From Firmicutes bacterium UBA5559 (GTDB taxonomy: Bacteria; Bacillota; Clostridia; Peptostreptococcales; Anaerovoracaceae): a stretch of 64,000 nucleotides of DNA. Both the position numbers and the translations under genes were made by a program. A model generated the notes under the pieces. That model had not been told where the DNA came from and did no database searches. It saw only the letters and a list, made by a program, of their open reading frames with translations. The stretch spans positions 1-64,000 of the forward strand of contig DIMT01000034.1 in the NCBI GenBank assembly GCA_002425705.1. Direction: 5' to 3'. Shown piece by piece: positions 16,196 through 24,558 of the stretch (position 1 is the stretch's first letter; the number at the start of each line of letters is the position of its first letter).

Positions 16196-17233
16196 ATGCA
16201 TGTAACAACGAAATTAATAGCCGAACTTGCAGGGGTATCCAGAGGAACGGTAGACAGGGCCCTCAATTCCAGAGGTGGAGTCAATAAAGAAGTTGCAGAG
16301 AAGGTAATCAGAATTGCTAATGAGCTGGGCTACAAGCCCAATATTGTTGCCAAATCCCTTTCAAACAGGGGTAAGGGGAATACTAAAATCGGTGTCATCA
16401 TCAATTCGATAGGGAATCCTTTTTATAACGATGTGATGAAAGGAATCTACGAAGCTCAAACGGAAATCAAAGATTTTGGGTTTGAAGTGGAAATCATTAA
16501 GCTGCGGGGGTATGAGGAAAAGGATCAGATAAAGGCCATCGAAAGACTGGTTGCCAGCAAGGTCGCCGGAATCATCATTTCGCCAATCAATACCGAATTG
16601 GTCATCAACAAATTAAAAAGTGTCATAGAATCGGGAATCCCGGTTGTTGCAGTTAACTCCGACATTGAAAAGGTGGATCGCCTGGCCTATATCGGGTGTG
16701 ACTATCTGAAAAGTGGTCGCACGGCAGGGGGCATCCTGGGATTGTTTACCAAGGGTAATGCGAAAGTAGGCGTGGTTATCGGATCTCCCTTTGTTTTGGG
16801 ACACCGGCAGCGGGCTCAGGGATTTTACCAGGTCATAGAGCAAGAATTCAAGGGGATCTCCATTATTGGAGAAGTTCAAAATAATGACAGTGAAGAAATA
16901 TCCTACCAGGTAGTTAAAAAATTCCTCGAAGAAAATCCGGAGGTAAATGCTCTGTACTTCACAACGGGTGGTGTCAAGGGAGGTATGAAGGCGGTACGAG
17001 AACTGAAAAAACAAGATGAACTTCATATCGTAACCTGTGACTTGACTCCGGTTGTTGAAGAAAATATTAAAAAGGGCATTATCGATGCGACGATATGCCA
17101 GCAGCCATTTCGGCAGGGATTTGGAAGTGTCAAACTCCTGTTTGACTATCTGATTGCCAATGAGAAACCATCGAAGGATGTGATCCACACCGAGATTGAA
17201 ATTAAATTAAAATATAACTTATCCGACGAATAA
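16196..17233 (+). CDS. LacI-family transcriptional regulator of the pentose operon
   Basis: 345 residues from the ATG at 16196, set by AAAGGAGG at 16180-16187. The N-terminal LacI helix-turn-helix (TTKLIAELAGVSRGTVDRALN, residues 3-23, then NKEVAEKVIRIANELGYKPN) is intact. The remainder is a type I periplasmic-binding-protein fold (IGVIINSIGNPFYNDVMKGI; GIIISPINTELV), typical of sugar-responsive repressors. A perfect palindrome at 17281-17294, between this gene and the pentose operon, is the expected operator. The effector is probably a pentose or derivative, inferred from xylA/xylB downstream. Confidence 0.88.
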   Translation: MHVTTKLIAELAGVSRGTVDRALNSRGGVNKEVAEKVIRIANELGYKPNIVAKSLSNRGKGNTKIGVIINSIGNPFYNDVMKGIYEAQTEIKDFGFEVEIIKLRGYEEKDQIKAIERLVASKVAGIIISPINTELVINKLKSVIESGIPVVAVNSDIEKVDRLAYIGCDYLKSGRTAGGILGLFTKGNAKVGVVIGSPFVLGHRQRAQGFYQVIEQEFKGISIIGEVQNNDSEEISYQVVKKFLEENPEVNALYFTTGGVKGGMKAVRELKKQDELHIVTCDLTPVVEENIKKGIIDATICQQPFRQGFGSVKLLFDYLIANEKPSKDVIHTEIEIKLKYNLSDE

Positions 17234-17280
17234 CGGGATATTTTTTCAGAATCAGGAAGGGTAAAAATTTTTCAACTATA

Positions 17281-17294
17281 TGTGCACGTGCACA
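17281..17294. promoter_or_regulatory. LacI-type operator
   Basis: TGTGCACGTGCACA is a perfect 14-bp palindrome with the central CG typical of LacI-family operators, 42 bp upstream of the first structural gene. A weak TTTTCA-16-CACAAT promoter overlaps it. Confidence 0.7.
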
Positions 17295-17335
17295 ATTGCA
17301 GTTAAAATCATTCCATAAAGGAGAAGGAGAAGCAA

Positions 17336-18328
17336 ATGGGTAGAGTGGTAACATTATTTACAGGACAGTGGGCAGATATTGAGTTTGAAGAAATGTGCAT
17401 TCTTGCGAAAAAAATGGGCTATGACGGGCTGGAAATTGCTACCTGGGGAAATCATCTAGACATTGATAAGGCTTACTCGGATAGCCAATATGTGGAATGG
17501 ATGCTGGAAACATTGAAGAAAAACGACCTGGTTTGCAAAGCAATCGGTACCCACATTATCGGCCAGTGTGTCGGAGATGGACCGGATCCCAGACTGGATG
17601 GATTTGCCCCCGTTAAGTACGCAGGCAAGCCTGAAGAAATCAGGGAATGGGCTATCGATCAGATGAAAAAGGTGGCGGTTGTTGCCAGGAGAATGGATGT
17701 TGATGTTGTGACCGGTTTTGTCGGCTCCCCGATCTGGAAGTACTTGTATTCTTTCCCGCAGACAACCGAGGAAATGGTGGAAGCCGGATTTGATGAGATC
17801 GTCACCCTTTGGGCCCCCATCTTGGAGGTGTTCAAGGAAAACGGCATTAAGTTTGCTCTGGAGGTGCATCCGGGAGAAATCGCCTTCGATTATTACACCA
17901 CTGAAAAACTGCTGAAAAAGTTTGAAAATCATGAAAACTTCGGACTGAACTTTGACCCAAGTCACCTGTATTGGCAGGGTGTTTCGCCTCATATTTTTTT
18001 AAGTGATTTTCGAGATCGGGTCTATCATGTGCATATGAAGGATGTGGCTGTCACATTAGACGGGAAAGCTGGCATCTTGGGATCCCATATCGATTTTGGA
18101 AGCCTCAGGCGAGGCTGGAACTTCCGGTCTCTGGGTCACGGACACGTCAATTTTGAAGAAATTATCAGGGTACTGAATGATATGAATTATTCCGGACCCC
18201 TTTCCGTGGAATGGGAAGACAGCGGAATGGACCGGATTGCTGGTGCAACAGAAGCCAGTGCTTTTGTAAGAAAAGCTGATTTTCAGCCTTCAAACGTTAA
18301 ATTTGACGAAGCTATGGCAAACAAATAG
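17336..18328 (+). CDS. TIM-barrel sugar isomerase/epimerase family protein (AP-endonuclease-2 fold)
   Basis: 330 residues with the sugar phosphate isomerase/epimerase barrel pattern: MGYDGLEIATWG near residue 25, FALEVHPGEIAFDYYTT (about residue 175, metal-ligand Glu and His), NFDPSHLYWQG (about residue 203, Asp/His), YHVHMKDVA (about residue 225), and LSVEWED near residue 285. These positions match the metal-binding residues of the family. It may isomerise or epimerise a pentose or keto-sugar derivative. It is the first gene after the LacI operator and is followed by a Gfo/Idh/MocA dehydrogenase. The specific substrate is unknown. Confidence 0.82.
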   Translation: MGRVVTLFTGQWADIEFEEMCILAKKMGYDGLEIATWGNHLDIDKAYSDSQYVEWMLETLKKNDLVCKAIGTHIIGQCVGDGPDPRLDGFAPVKYAGKPEEIREWAIDQMKKVAVVARRMDVDVVTGFVGSPIWKYLYSFPQTTEEMVEAGFDEIVTLWAPILEVFKENGIKFALEVHPGEIAFDYYTTEKLLKKFENHENFGLNFDPSHLYWQGVSPHIFLSDFRDRVYHVHMKDVAVTLDGKAGILGSHIDFGSLRRGWNFRSLGHGHVNFEEIIRVLNDMNYSGPLSVEWEDSGMDRIAGATEASAFVRKADFQPSNVKFDEAMANK

Positions 18329-18338
18329 GAGGTACACA

Positions 18339-19490
18339 ATGGGGAAGTCTATACGATATGGCATGGTGGGAGGACACCTGAACGCCTTTATTGGGGATGT
18401 TCACAGAAAGGCCATCAACTTTGACCCGAGAGCAGAATTCGTTTCTGGCTGTTTCAGCTCAAACGCCGAGAAAAACTTAGAAACCGGAGAAGTCTATTGT
18501 CTGGATCAGGACAGAGTTTATGCAGATTACCTTGAAATGGCAGAAAAAGAGAGCAGTCGTCCGGATGGAATCGATTTTGTATCCATCGTCACCCCCAATG
18601 CGACTCATTATCAAATAGCAAAGGCCTTTCTTGAAAAGGGTATCCACGTCGTTTGTGAAAAGCCTCTTTGCTTTACCATCGAAGAAGCAGAGGAGCTGGT
18701 GGCACTTTCAAAGGAAAAGGACTTATTATTCGCCGTAACCTATACCTACACGGGATATACTATGTCAAAGGTAATCAAGGAAATGATAGCCCAGGGGAAA
18801 ATCGGCAATATCATTGCAGTAAACGGCGAATATTTACAGGAGTGGCTGATTGATGAATTGAGCACAGAAGCGAAGGGGAAGCAAGATCTGTCGGTGTGGA
18901 GAAAAGATCCAAAACTGTCAGGGATTTCAAATTGCGTAGGAGACATTGGGACCCATATTGAAAACTATGTCCACTATGTCACTGGCCTGGAGATAAAAAG
19001 AGTCGCTGCGACGATGAATACCTTTGGGCACCCATTGGATCTGAATGCCAACATTCTGGTGGAATATGAAAATAACATAAATGGAGCATACTGGTGCTCC
19101 CAGGTTGCAGCAGGGAAGCTGAACGGATTGGCCATCCGAATCTACGGGGATGAAGGATCCATTGAATGGGAGCAGCATTATCCGGATTATGCTAAATACA
19201 CGCCAAAGGGACAGCCGACTCAAATCATATCAAGGGGCCAAAGCTATCTGGGAGATGGAGCGGCAACCCAAAGCAGGCTGCCGTCCGGGCATCCGGAAGG
19301 ACTGTTTGTAGGTTTTGCAAACATTTACAGGAATTATATCAGCGCATTAATAAAGAAAAAGAATGGTGAAAAGCTGGCTGATGATGATCTGGATTTCCCC
19401 TCTGTAACAGATGGCTTGAATGGTGTTCGATTTGTCCATGCGGTTATCGACAGTGGGAAAAACGATTCGGCATGGAGACATGTCCGATAA
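18339..19490 (+). CDS. Gfo/Idh/MocA-family NAD(P)-dependent oxidoreductase
   Basis: 383 residues from the ATG at 18339, chosen by AGGAGGT at 18327-18333. The N-terminus has a slightly modified Rossmann loop (YGMVGGHLNAFIGDVHRKAI), then VSIVTPNATHYQIAKAFLEKGIHVVCEKPL near residue 90, the hallmark EKP motif with the catalytic Lys. The central GDIGTHIENYVHYVTG contains the conserved Gly-Asp-x-Gly-x-His of the family. It probably oxidises or reduces a sugar or sugar acid. Together with the upstream TIM-barrel protein it forms a side branch on the xylose genes. Confidence 0.85.
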   Translation: MGKSIRYGMVGGHLNAFIGDVHRKAINFDPRAEFVSGCFSSNAEKNLETGEVYCLDQDRVYADYLEMAEKESSRPDGIDFVSIVTPNATHYQIAKAFLEKGIHVVCEKPLCFTIEEAEELVALSKEKDLLFAVTYTYTGYTMSKVIKEMIAQGKIGNIIAVNGEYLQEWLIDELSTEAKGKQDLSVWRKDPKLSGISNCVGDIGTHIENYVHYVTGLEIKRVAATMNTFGHPLDLNANILVEYENNINGAYWCSQVAAGKLNGLAIRIYGDEGSIEWEQHYPDYAKYTPKGQPTQIISRGQSYLGDGAATQSRLPSGHPEGLFVGFANIYRNYISALIKKKNGEKLADDDLDFPSVTDGLNGVRFVHAVIDSGKNDSAWRHVR

Positions 19491-19555
19491 GCTGGTATTT
19501 TCCTTTGCAAGAGGGCAAGGGATGATATAAATATCAATAAGAATTAGGAGGGAAC

Positions 19556-20575
19556 ATGAAAAAATTTATCAGCATGACATTAGTTTTACTAATGGTACTA
19601 GTTGGCATGGTAGGCTGCGGTGGCGGCGCAGCAACTGAAGAACCCGAAGCAACAACTGGTGAAGTCGCTATTCTTATCCCTGGAGCAACCCATGGTTGGC
19701 CGGTTGGCGTCCTGTATTATGCCAATGAAAAAGCAGAAGAACTAAAAGCTGCGGGGCAGAAAGCGGTGGTTTACACTTCCGATACTGCTCAGAATCAAAT
19801 CCAGCAAATTGAAGACCTGATGACCCGTACCGATATCGAAGGCGTAATGATCCTCCCCTTTGACAATAGCGTGGTTAACGCTGTGAAAGGAATGGAAGGA
19901 AAGGTTCCTTTTGTTCAGTTTGACCGAATCCTTGAGGATGTAACGGCATCCGCTAATGTAATGGGCGACAACTTTGGAATCGGCTATGAAACAGCAAAAT
20001 TATTCCTTGACAAGGGTCTGCAAAAAACGGATATGATCCTTGAAATGCCAGGAGATAGTTCCAGCGTTCCTGAAATGCGTTCAAACGGATTCAGAGAAGG
20101 TTTGAAAGAAATTGGCGGATGGACGGATGCTGAAATCACTGCAGCTATCACCAAGACGGATTTCACCGGTTGGAGCCGGGACAACTCCAAAACCTTATTT
20201 GAAGGGTTTGTCGGATCAAAGACACAAGCTGAATTAGACAAATATAAATTCATTTTTACCCATGATGATGAAATCGCTATTGGAATTTTCAACGCAATTA
20301 ATGCCGGTAACCTTGGTAAAAACATCGATGCAGTGGAAGTGCTGGCCGCATCTGCAGGAAATCAGGAAATGTATAATATCCTGAACGATAAGACCTATGA
20401 AGACCAGTTTTATCTGTTCTCCCTGACCTATCCGCCTTATATGGTTCAGGATGCCATTGACACTTTAATGATGGTGCTGAATGGAGAAGAAGTCGATGGA
20501 GAAATCGTTATTCCGGTTAAATTGGTTGACAGTGCCAATGCAGCCGAATACCTAAATCCGGATTCTCCCTATTAA
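19556..20575 (+). CDS. Sugar ABC transporter substrate-binding lipoprotein
   Basis: 339 residues. The signal sequence MKKFISMTLVLLMVLVGMVGC carries an acceptable lipobox ending at Cys21, so the protein is lipid-anchored outside the membrane. The mature part is a type I periplasmic-binding-protein fold (VAILIPGATHGWPVGVLYY; IEGVMILPFDNSVV; VPFVQFDRI; KFIFTHDDEIAIGIFNAINAG), as in ribose/xylose binding proteins. It is the first gene of the importer set (ATPase at 20693, permease at 22185). A 15-bp hairpin follows its stop codon, which would stabilise its mRNA relative to the transporter genes. Confidence 0.85.
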   Translation: MKKFISMTLVLLMVLVGMVGCGGGAATEEPEATTGEVAILIPGATHGWPVGVLYYANEKAEELKAAGQKAVVYTSDTAQNQIQQIEDLMTRTDIEGVMILPFDNSVVNAVKGMEGKVPFVQFDRILEDVTASANVMGDNFGIGYETAKLFLDKGLQKTDMILEMPGDSSSVPEMRSNGFREGLKEIGGWTDAEITAAITKTDFTGWSRDNSKTLFEGFVGSKTQAELDKYKFIFTHDDEIAIGIFNAINAGNLGKNIDAVEVLAASAGNQEMYNILNDKTYEDQFYLFSLTYPPYMVQDAIDTLMMVLNGEEVDGEIVIPVKLVDSANAAEYLNPDSPY

Positions 20576-20619
20576 ACATTCCTGTATCATTCTGTAAGAA
20601 TAATCATCTCATAAGTGTA

Positions 20620-20654
20620 TGCAGTTTCAGATGGCCAGACCATCTGAAACTGCA
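20620..20654 (+). terminator. Strong intergenic hairpin after the binding-protein gene
   Basis: TGCAGTTTCAGATGG (20620-20634) and CCATCTGAAACTGCA (20640-20654) form a perfect 15-bp stem with a 5-nt loop. Only TTT follows before an A-run, so it probably acts as a partial terminator or 3'-end stabiliser rather than a full stop. Confidence 0.7.
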
Positions 20655-20692
20655 TTTAAAAAAATTACCTAAAATGAAAAAGGGGAGTCGCC

Positions 20693-22198
20693 ATGCTGCT
20701 GGAAATGATCAACATCGATAAATCATTTTTTAATGTTAAAGTGTTGAATGACGTAAGCCTTCATGTTGAAAAGGGTGAAGTCCATGCTTTGTTGGGAGAA
20801 AATGGCGCAGGCAAATCGACCCTGATGAATATCCTTGGCGGAGTTCATGAAAAGGACCGAGGCACGATCACCCTTGATCACGAAAAAATAGAAAAAATAA
20901 ACCCCAAAATAGCACCTCAGCTGGGCATAGCTTTTGTGCATCAGGAATTAAACTTGTTTAACGACCTGCGCGTATTCGAAAATATATTTCTGCGTGAAGA
21001 AATTACAAATAAATTCGGGCAACTGGATAAGCAGAAAATGATTGGAGAAGTGGAAAAGCTTTTTCATAATATGGGTGTCGACATCGATCCTACTGTTATG
21101 GTGAGCGAACTGGACACTTCAAAAAAGCAACTGCTGGAAATTGCCAAAGCATTAAGGAAAGACGCCAAACTCTTTATTCTGGATGAACCTACAACAGCCC
21201 TGGGCAATCTGGAAATAGAAAACCTTTTTTCCATTATCCGAAGATTAAAAGAGCAGGGAAAATCCTTTATTTTTATCTCCCACAAAATGCCGGAAATATT
21301 TCAGATTGCTGATAAGTATACGGTTTTAAGAAACGGAGATTTTGTGGGTGCCGGAAGTATATCCGAGGTGACTCCGGAATCGCTGACCAGGATGATGGTA
21401 GGGGACTGTTATGATAACCGGGATATTTACGTCTGCCGAGAACTAAAGGAGCCCATTCTTGAGCTTCAGAATTTTTCAGGAAAAGGATTTCAGGATGTTA
21501 ATCTGACGGTGAACAAAGGAGAAGTTTTAAGTTTGACGGGTCTTCAGGGCTCCGGATGCAGTGAACTGATGCAATGCATTTTCGGATGTACCAAGCCCAC
21601 TTCAGGCACGTTGAAAATCAATGGCAAGGTGGTAAGCGGCGGAATCCGGACCTTAATGAAAAACAAGGTGGGGATGATTGCATCAAATCGGAAGGAAAAC
21701 GCTATTTTAAAAGACCTGTGTCTTTTGGAAAACTGCTACGTCTCCGAACATACCCTAAGCTGGAAAAAACAAAAGATCAACAAACAGCGTGAACTGGAAA
21801 AGTACAATGTGCTGAGCAAAAAATTGAATATCAAGGCGAATAGCTGTAAGGATTTGATCGTCAGCTTGAGCGGTGGGAATCAGCAAAAGGTCATGATTGC
21901 CAGATGGCTGAACACGGATGCGGAGATCTTTCTCCTGGACAATCCTACTCAGGGAATCGACGTAGGAGCAAAAAGTGAAATTTATAAGTTAATCGTCCAA
22001 CTTTCAGAGCAGGGTAAGACCATTATTATGAATACTCAGGAAATATCTGAAATACAAAAAATATCCGACCGGTGTGCAATTTTTTATCATTCCAGGCTGC
22101 AGATCGTACTGGACAGGAAGGATATCAACGAGGAAACCGTTATGCTGTACGCTACAAACGCTCATGGAATCAGGGAGGGCCAAAATGGAAAACAGTAA
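20693..22198 (+). CDS. Sugar ABC transporter ATP-binding protein (RbsA/XylG-type)
   Basis: 501 residues with two ATPase halves, the normal RbsA/XylG layout. The first half has Walker A LLGENGAGKSTLMNIL (about residue 33), a signature-like segment VSELDTSKKQLLEIAKAL in place of LSGGQ, and Walker B LFILDEPTTALG. The second half has a degenerate Walker A (TGLQGSGCSELMQCIFG) and signature VSLSGGNQQKVMIARWL. The protein energises pentose import. Its 3' end overlaps the permease start by 14 bp, implying coupled translation. Confidence 0.87.
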   Translation: MLLEMINIDKSFFNVKVLNDVSLHVEKGEVHALLGENGAGKSTLMNILGGVHEKDRGTITLDHEKIEKINPKIAPQLGIAFVHQELNLFNDLRVFENIFLREEITNKFGQLDKQKMIGEVEKLFHNMGVDIDPTVMVSELDTSKKQLLEIAKALRKDAKLFILDEPTTALGNLEIENLFSIIRRLKEQGKSFIFISHKMPEIFQIADKYTVLRNGDFVGAGSISEVTPESLTRMMVGDCYDNRDIYVCRELKEPILELQNFSGKGFQDVNLTVNKGEVLSLTGLQGSGCSELMQCIFGCTKPTSGTLKINGKVVSGGIRTLMKNKVGMIASNRKENAILKDLCLLENCYVSEHTLSWKKQKINKQRELEKYNVLSKKLNIKANSCKDLIVSLSGGNQQKVMIARWLNTDAEIFLLDNPTQGIDVGAKSEIYKLIVQLSEQGKTIIMNTQEISEIQKISDRCAIFYHSRLQIVLDRKDINEETVMLYATNAHGIREGQNGKQ

Positions 22199-23189
22199 GA
22201 AAAATCGTCCTGGATGGTCAAGCTACCTGAAATGGATTTGGCAGAATGCCAATTATGTGCTGATCTTCGCGGTTATCTTTTTAGTCTATTTGCTGATAAA
22301 TGGCCAGGCAACAAACTGGGCAGGAATCACCAATATTATGCGCCATAGCTCCGTCATCGGCATTGTTGCCCTGGCAATGGGATTAATTATCCTCATCGGG
22401 GACATCGATTTATCGGTAGGCTCCTCGATTGCCCTGGTGGGAGGCTTCTCGGTATTGATCTTCAACGCCACAGGAAGCGTTGCCATTACCCTTGCTGCTG
22501 GAATTCTAGGGGGTGCATTTACTGGTTTGATCAACGGGATGCTGATTGGCAAAGTCAGGATGCCGGCATTTATCGCCACCTTGGCCACCATGATGATGTA
22601 CCGCTCCATTTCTCAGTATTATCTAGCCAGCTCAGGGGTGGCAATGTATAAAGTCGATGCTTCCTCCCCCGGGTATGATGCTTTTTTTAAGCTGGGCAAT
22701 GGCAATATAATGACCATTCCTATTCTGACCCTGGTCTTTCTCGCCATGGCCCTGATGCTGATCTACATAAATGGATCCACCAAGTTCGGAAAAACCATCT
22801 ATGCCCTGGGAAGCAACGAGAAAGCGGCACGACTGGCGGGGATCAATACGGAATGGCTTCGGGTGGCGGTCTTCGTCATCGCAGGAGCATTGGTGGGATT
22901 GGCGGCTGTGCTCTTTGCTGCTCAAAACGGTACGATCACCCCCTCTTCGGCAGGAAAGAACTATGAATTGTATGCCATTGCGGCCGTCGTAATCGGTGGT
23001 GTCAGTATGCTGGGCGGCAAGGGTAAGATCGTAGGCGTTATTTTCGGCATGCTTACCTTCACCATTATTGATAAGATTATCCTTTCTCTGGGATATAACC
23101 CGCTGATCAACGATACTATTAAGGGAGCCATATTATTAATGGCGATCCTCTTCCAGATGTTCCAAAAGGGAGGGAAACCAAGCCGATAA
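22185..23189 (+). CDS. Sugar ABC transporter permease (RbsC/XylH-type)
   Basis: 334 residues from the ATG at 22185, chosen by AGGGAGGG at 22172-22179. It is strongly hydrophobic with about ten membrane helices. The family motifs ALAMGLIILIGDIDLSVGS and YALGSNEKAARLAGI (the cytoplasmic ATPase-coupling loop) are clear. It works with the ATPase at 20693 and the lipoprotein at 19556 to import a pentose. Xylose is the likely cargo because xylA and xylB follow. Confidence 0.87.
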   Translation: MENSKKNRPGWSSYLKWIWQNANYVLIFAVIFLVYLLINGQATNWAGITNIMRHSSVIGIVALAMGLIILIGDIDLSVGSSIALVGGFSVLIFNATGSVAITLAAGILGGAFTGLINGMLIGKVRMPAFIATLATMMMYRSISQYYLASSGVAMYKVDASSPGYDAFFKLGNGNIMTIPILTLVFLAMALMLIYINGSTKFGKTIYALGSNEKAARLAGINTEWLRVAVFVIAGALVGLAAVLFAAQNGTITPSSAGKNYELYAIAAVVIGGVSMLGGKGKIVGVIFGMLTFTIIDKIILSLGYNPLINDTIKGAILLMAILFQMFQKGGKPSR

Positions 23190-23235
23190 ACAGGATGCTT
23201 CAGTCTAAAATAAAAACAGGGAAGGAAAAACGAAG

Positions 23236-24546
23236 ATGGAATATTTTAAAAAGGTGCCAGTGATTCAGTTCGAAGGAAAGGAAAGCAAAAATCCCTACGC
23301 TTTTAAATACTATAACCCGGAGTCCATTGTAATGGGCAAGTCCATGAAGGAGCATTTGAAATTTGCCTTGTCTTACTGGCATACGATGTGCGGCAATGGT
23401 AATGACCCCTTTGGTTCAGCCACTATTGACAGAAGCTATGGCCAGAGCGATCCGATGGAGCATGCAAAAGCAAAGGCGGATGCTGCCTTTGAACTGATGA
23501 ATAAGCTGGGCATTGAATACTTTTGCTTCCATGATGTGGACATCGCACCGGAGGGGGATTCGATAGCGGAACTGAAGGATAACCTGGCAGAAATAACAGG
23601 TTATATCAAAGGCCTAATGGATACTTATCAGAAAAAACTGTTATGGGGTACAGCGAACTGTTTCTCCCATCCCCGGTATATGCATGGGGCAGGAACCTCT
23701 TGCAGCGCGGATTCCTTTGCCTTTGCAGCGACACAGATTAAAAATGCCATAGATGCCACCATTCAATTAGGGGGAAGTGGTTACGTCTTCTGGGGGGGAA
23801 GAGAGGGCTATGATACTCTGCTTAATACCAATATGGCATTAGAGCAGGATAACATGGCCAGGCTGATGAAAATGGCAGTGGATTATGGCAGGAAGAACGG
23901 ATTCAAAGGGGATTTTTATATAGAACCAAAGCCAAAGGAACCGACGAAACATCAATATGATTTTGATGTGGCTACCGTGCTGGCATTTCTGAGAAAGTAT
24001 GGACTTGAAAAAGACTTTAAAATGAACATTGAAGCAAATCATGCAACCCTGGCTGGCCATAATTTTCAGCATGAATTACGAGTGGCCAGAGAAAACAATG
24101 CCTTTGGATCCATCGATGCCAACCAGGGGGATCTGCTGCTTGGATGGGACACAGACCAGTTCCCGACCAATGTTTACGAGAGCACCTTGTGCATGTATGA
24201 AGTGATAAAAGCCGGTGGATTCACCAATGGCGGCCTGAATTTTGATGCCAAGGTCAAAAGAAGTTCCTTTGAACCGGAGGATATTGCCCTGGCCTACATT
24301 GCGGGTATGGATAGCTTTGCCCTTGGCCTGCTCTTTGCGGTGAAAATCATTGAAGACGGCCGAATCGACGGATTTGTCGAAGATCGATATGCCAGTTATC
24401 AAAGCGGAATCGGCAAAGCCATTGTGGAAGGGAAAACCAGTTTGGAAGAGCTGGAGAAGTATGCCCTTTCCAAAGGAGAAGTGGAAATCACAAGCGGCAA
24501 GCAAGAATATCTGGAAACCTTATTGAATAATATTATTTTTGGATAG
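23236..24546 (+). CDS. xylA: Xylose isomerase
   Basis: 436 residues, the length of the class II clostridial enzymes. Diagnostic sites are WHTMCGNGNDPFG (near residue 48), YFCFHDVDIAPEGDS (about residue 95, catalytic His and Asp), YVFWGGREGYDTLLNT, FYIEPKPKEPTKHQYDFD (about residue 235), NIEANHATLAGHNFQHEL and SIDANQGDLLLGWDTDQFP, which carry the metal ligands. It interconverts D-xylose and D-xylulose in the cytosol. It is followed after 12 bp by xylB and controlled by the LacI operator upstream. Confidence 0.96.
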   Translation: MEYFKKVPVIQFEGKESKNPYAFKYYNPESIVMGKSMKEHLKFALSYWHTMCGNGNDPFGSATIDRSYGQSDPMEHAKAKADAAFELMNKLGIEYFCFHDVDIAPEGDSIAELKDNLAEITGYIKGLMDTYQKKLLWGTANCFSHPRYMHGAGTSCSADSFAFAATQIKNAIDATIQLGGSGYVFWGGREGYDTLLNTNMALEQDNMARLMKMAVDYGRKNGFKGDFYIEPKPKEPTKHQYDFDVATVLAFLRKYGLEKDFKMNIEANHATLAGHNFQHELRVARENNAFGSIDANQGDLLLGWDTDQFPTNVYESTLCMYEVIKAGGFTNGGLNFDAKVKRSSFEPEDIALAYIAGMDSFALGLLFAVKIIEDGRIDGFVEDRYASYQSGIGKAIVEGKTSLEELEKYALSKGEVEITSGKQEYLETLLNNIIFG

Positions 24547-24558
24547 AGGGAGAACGAG

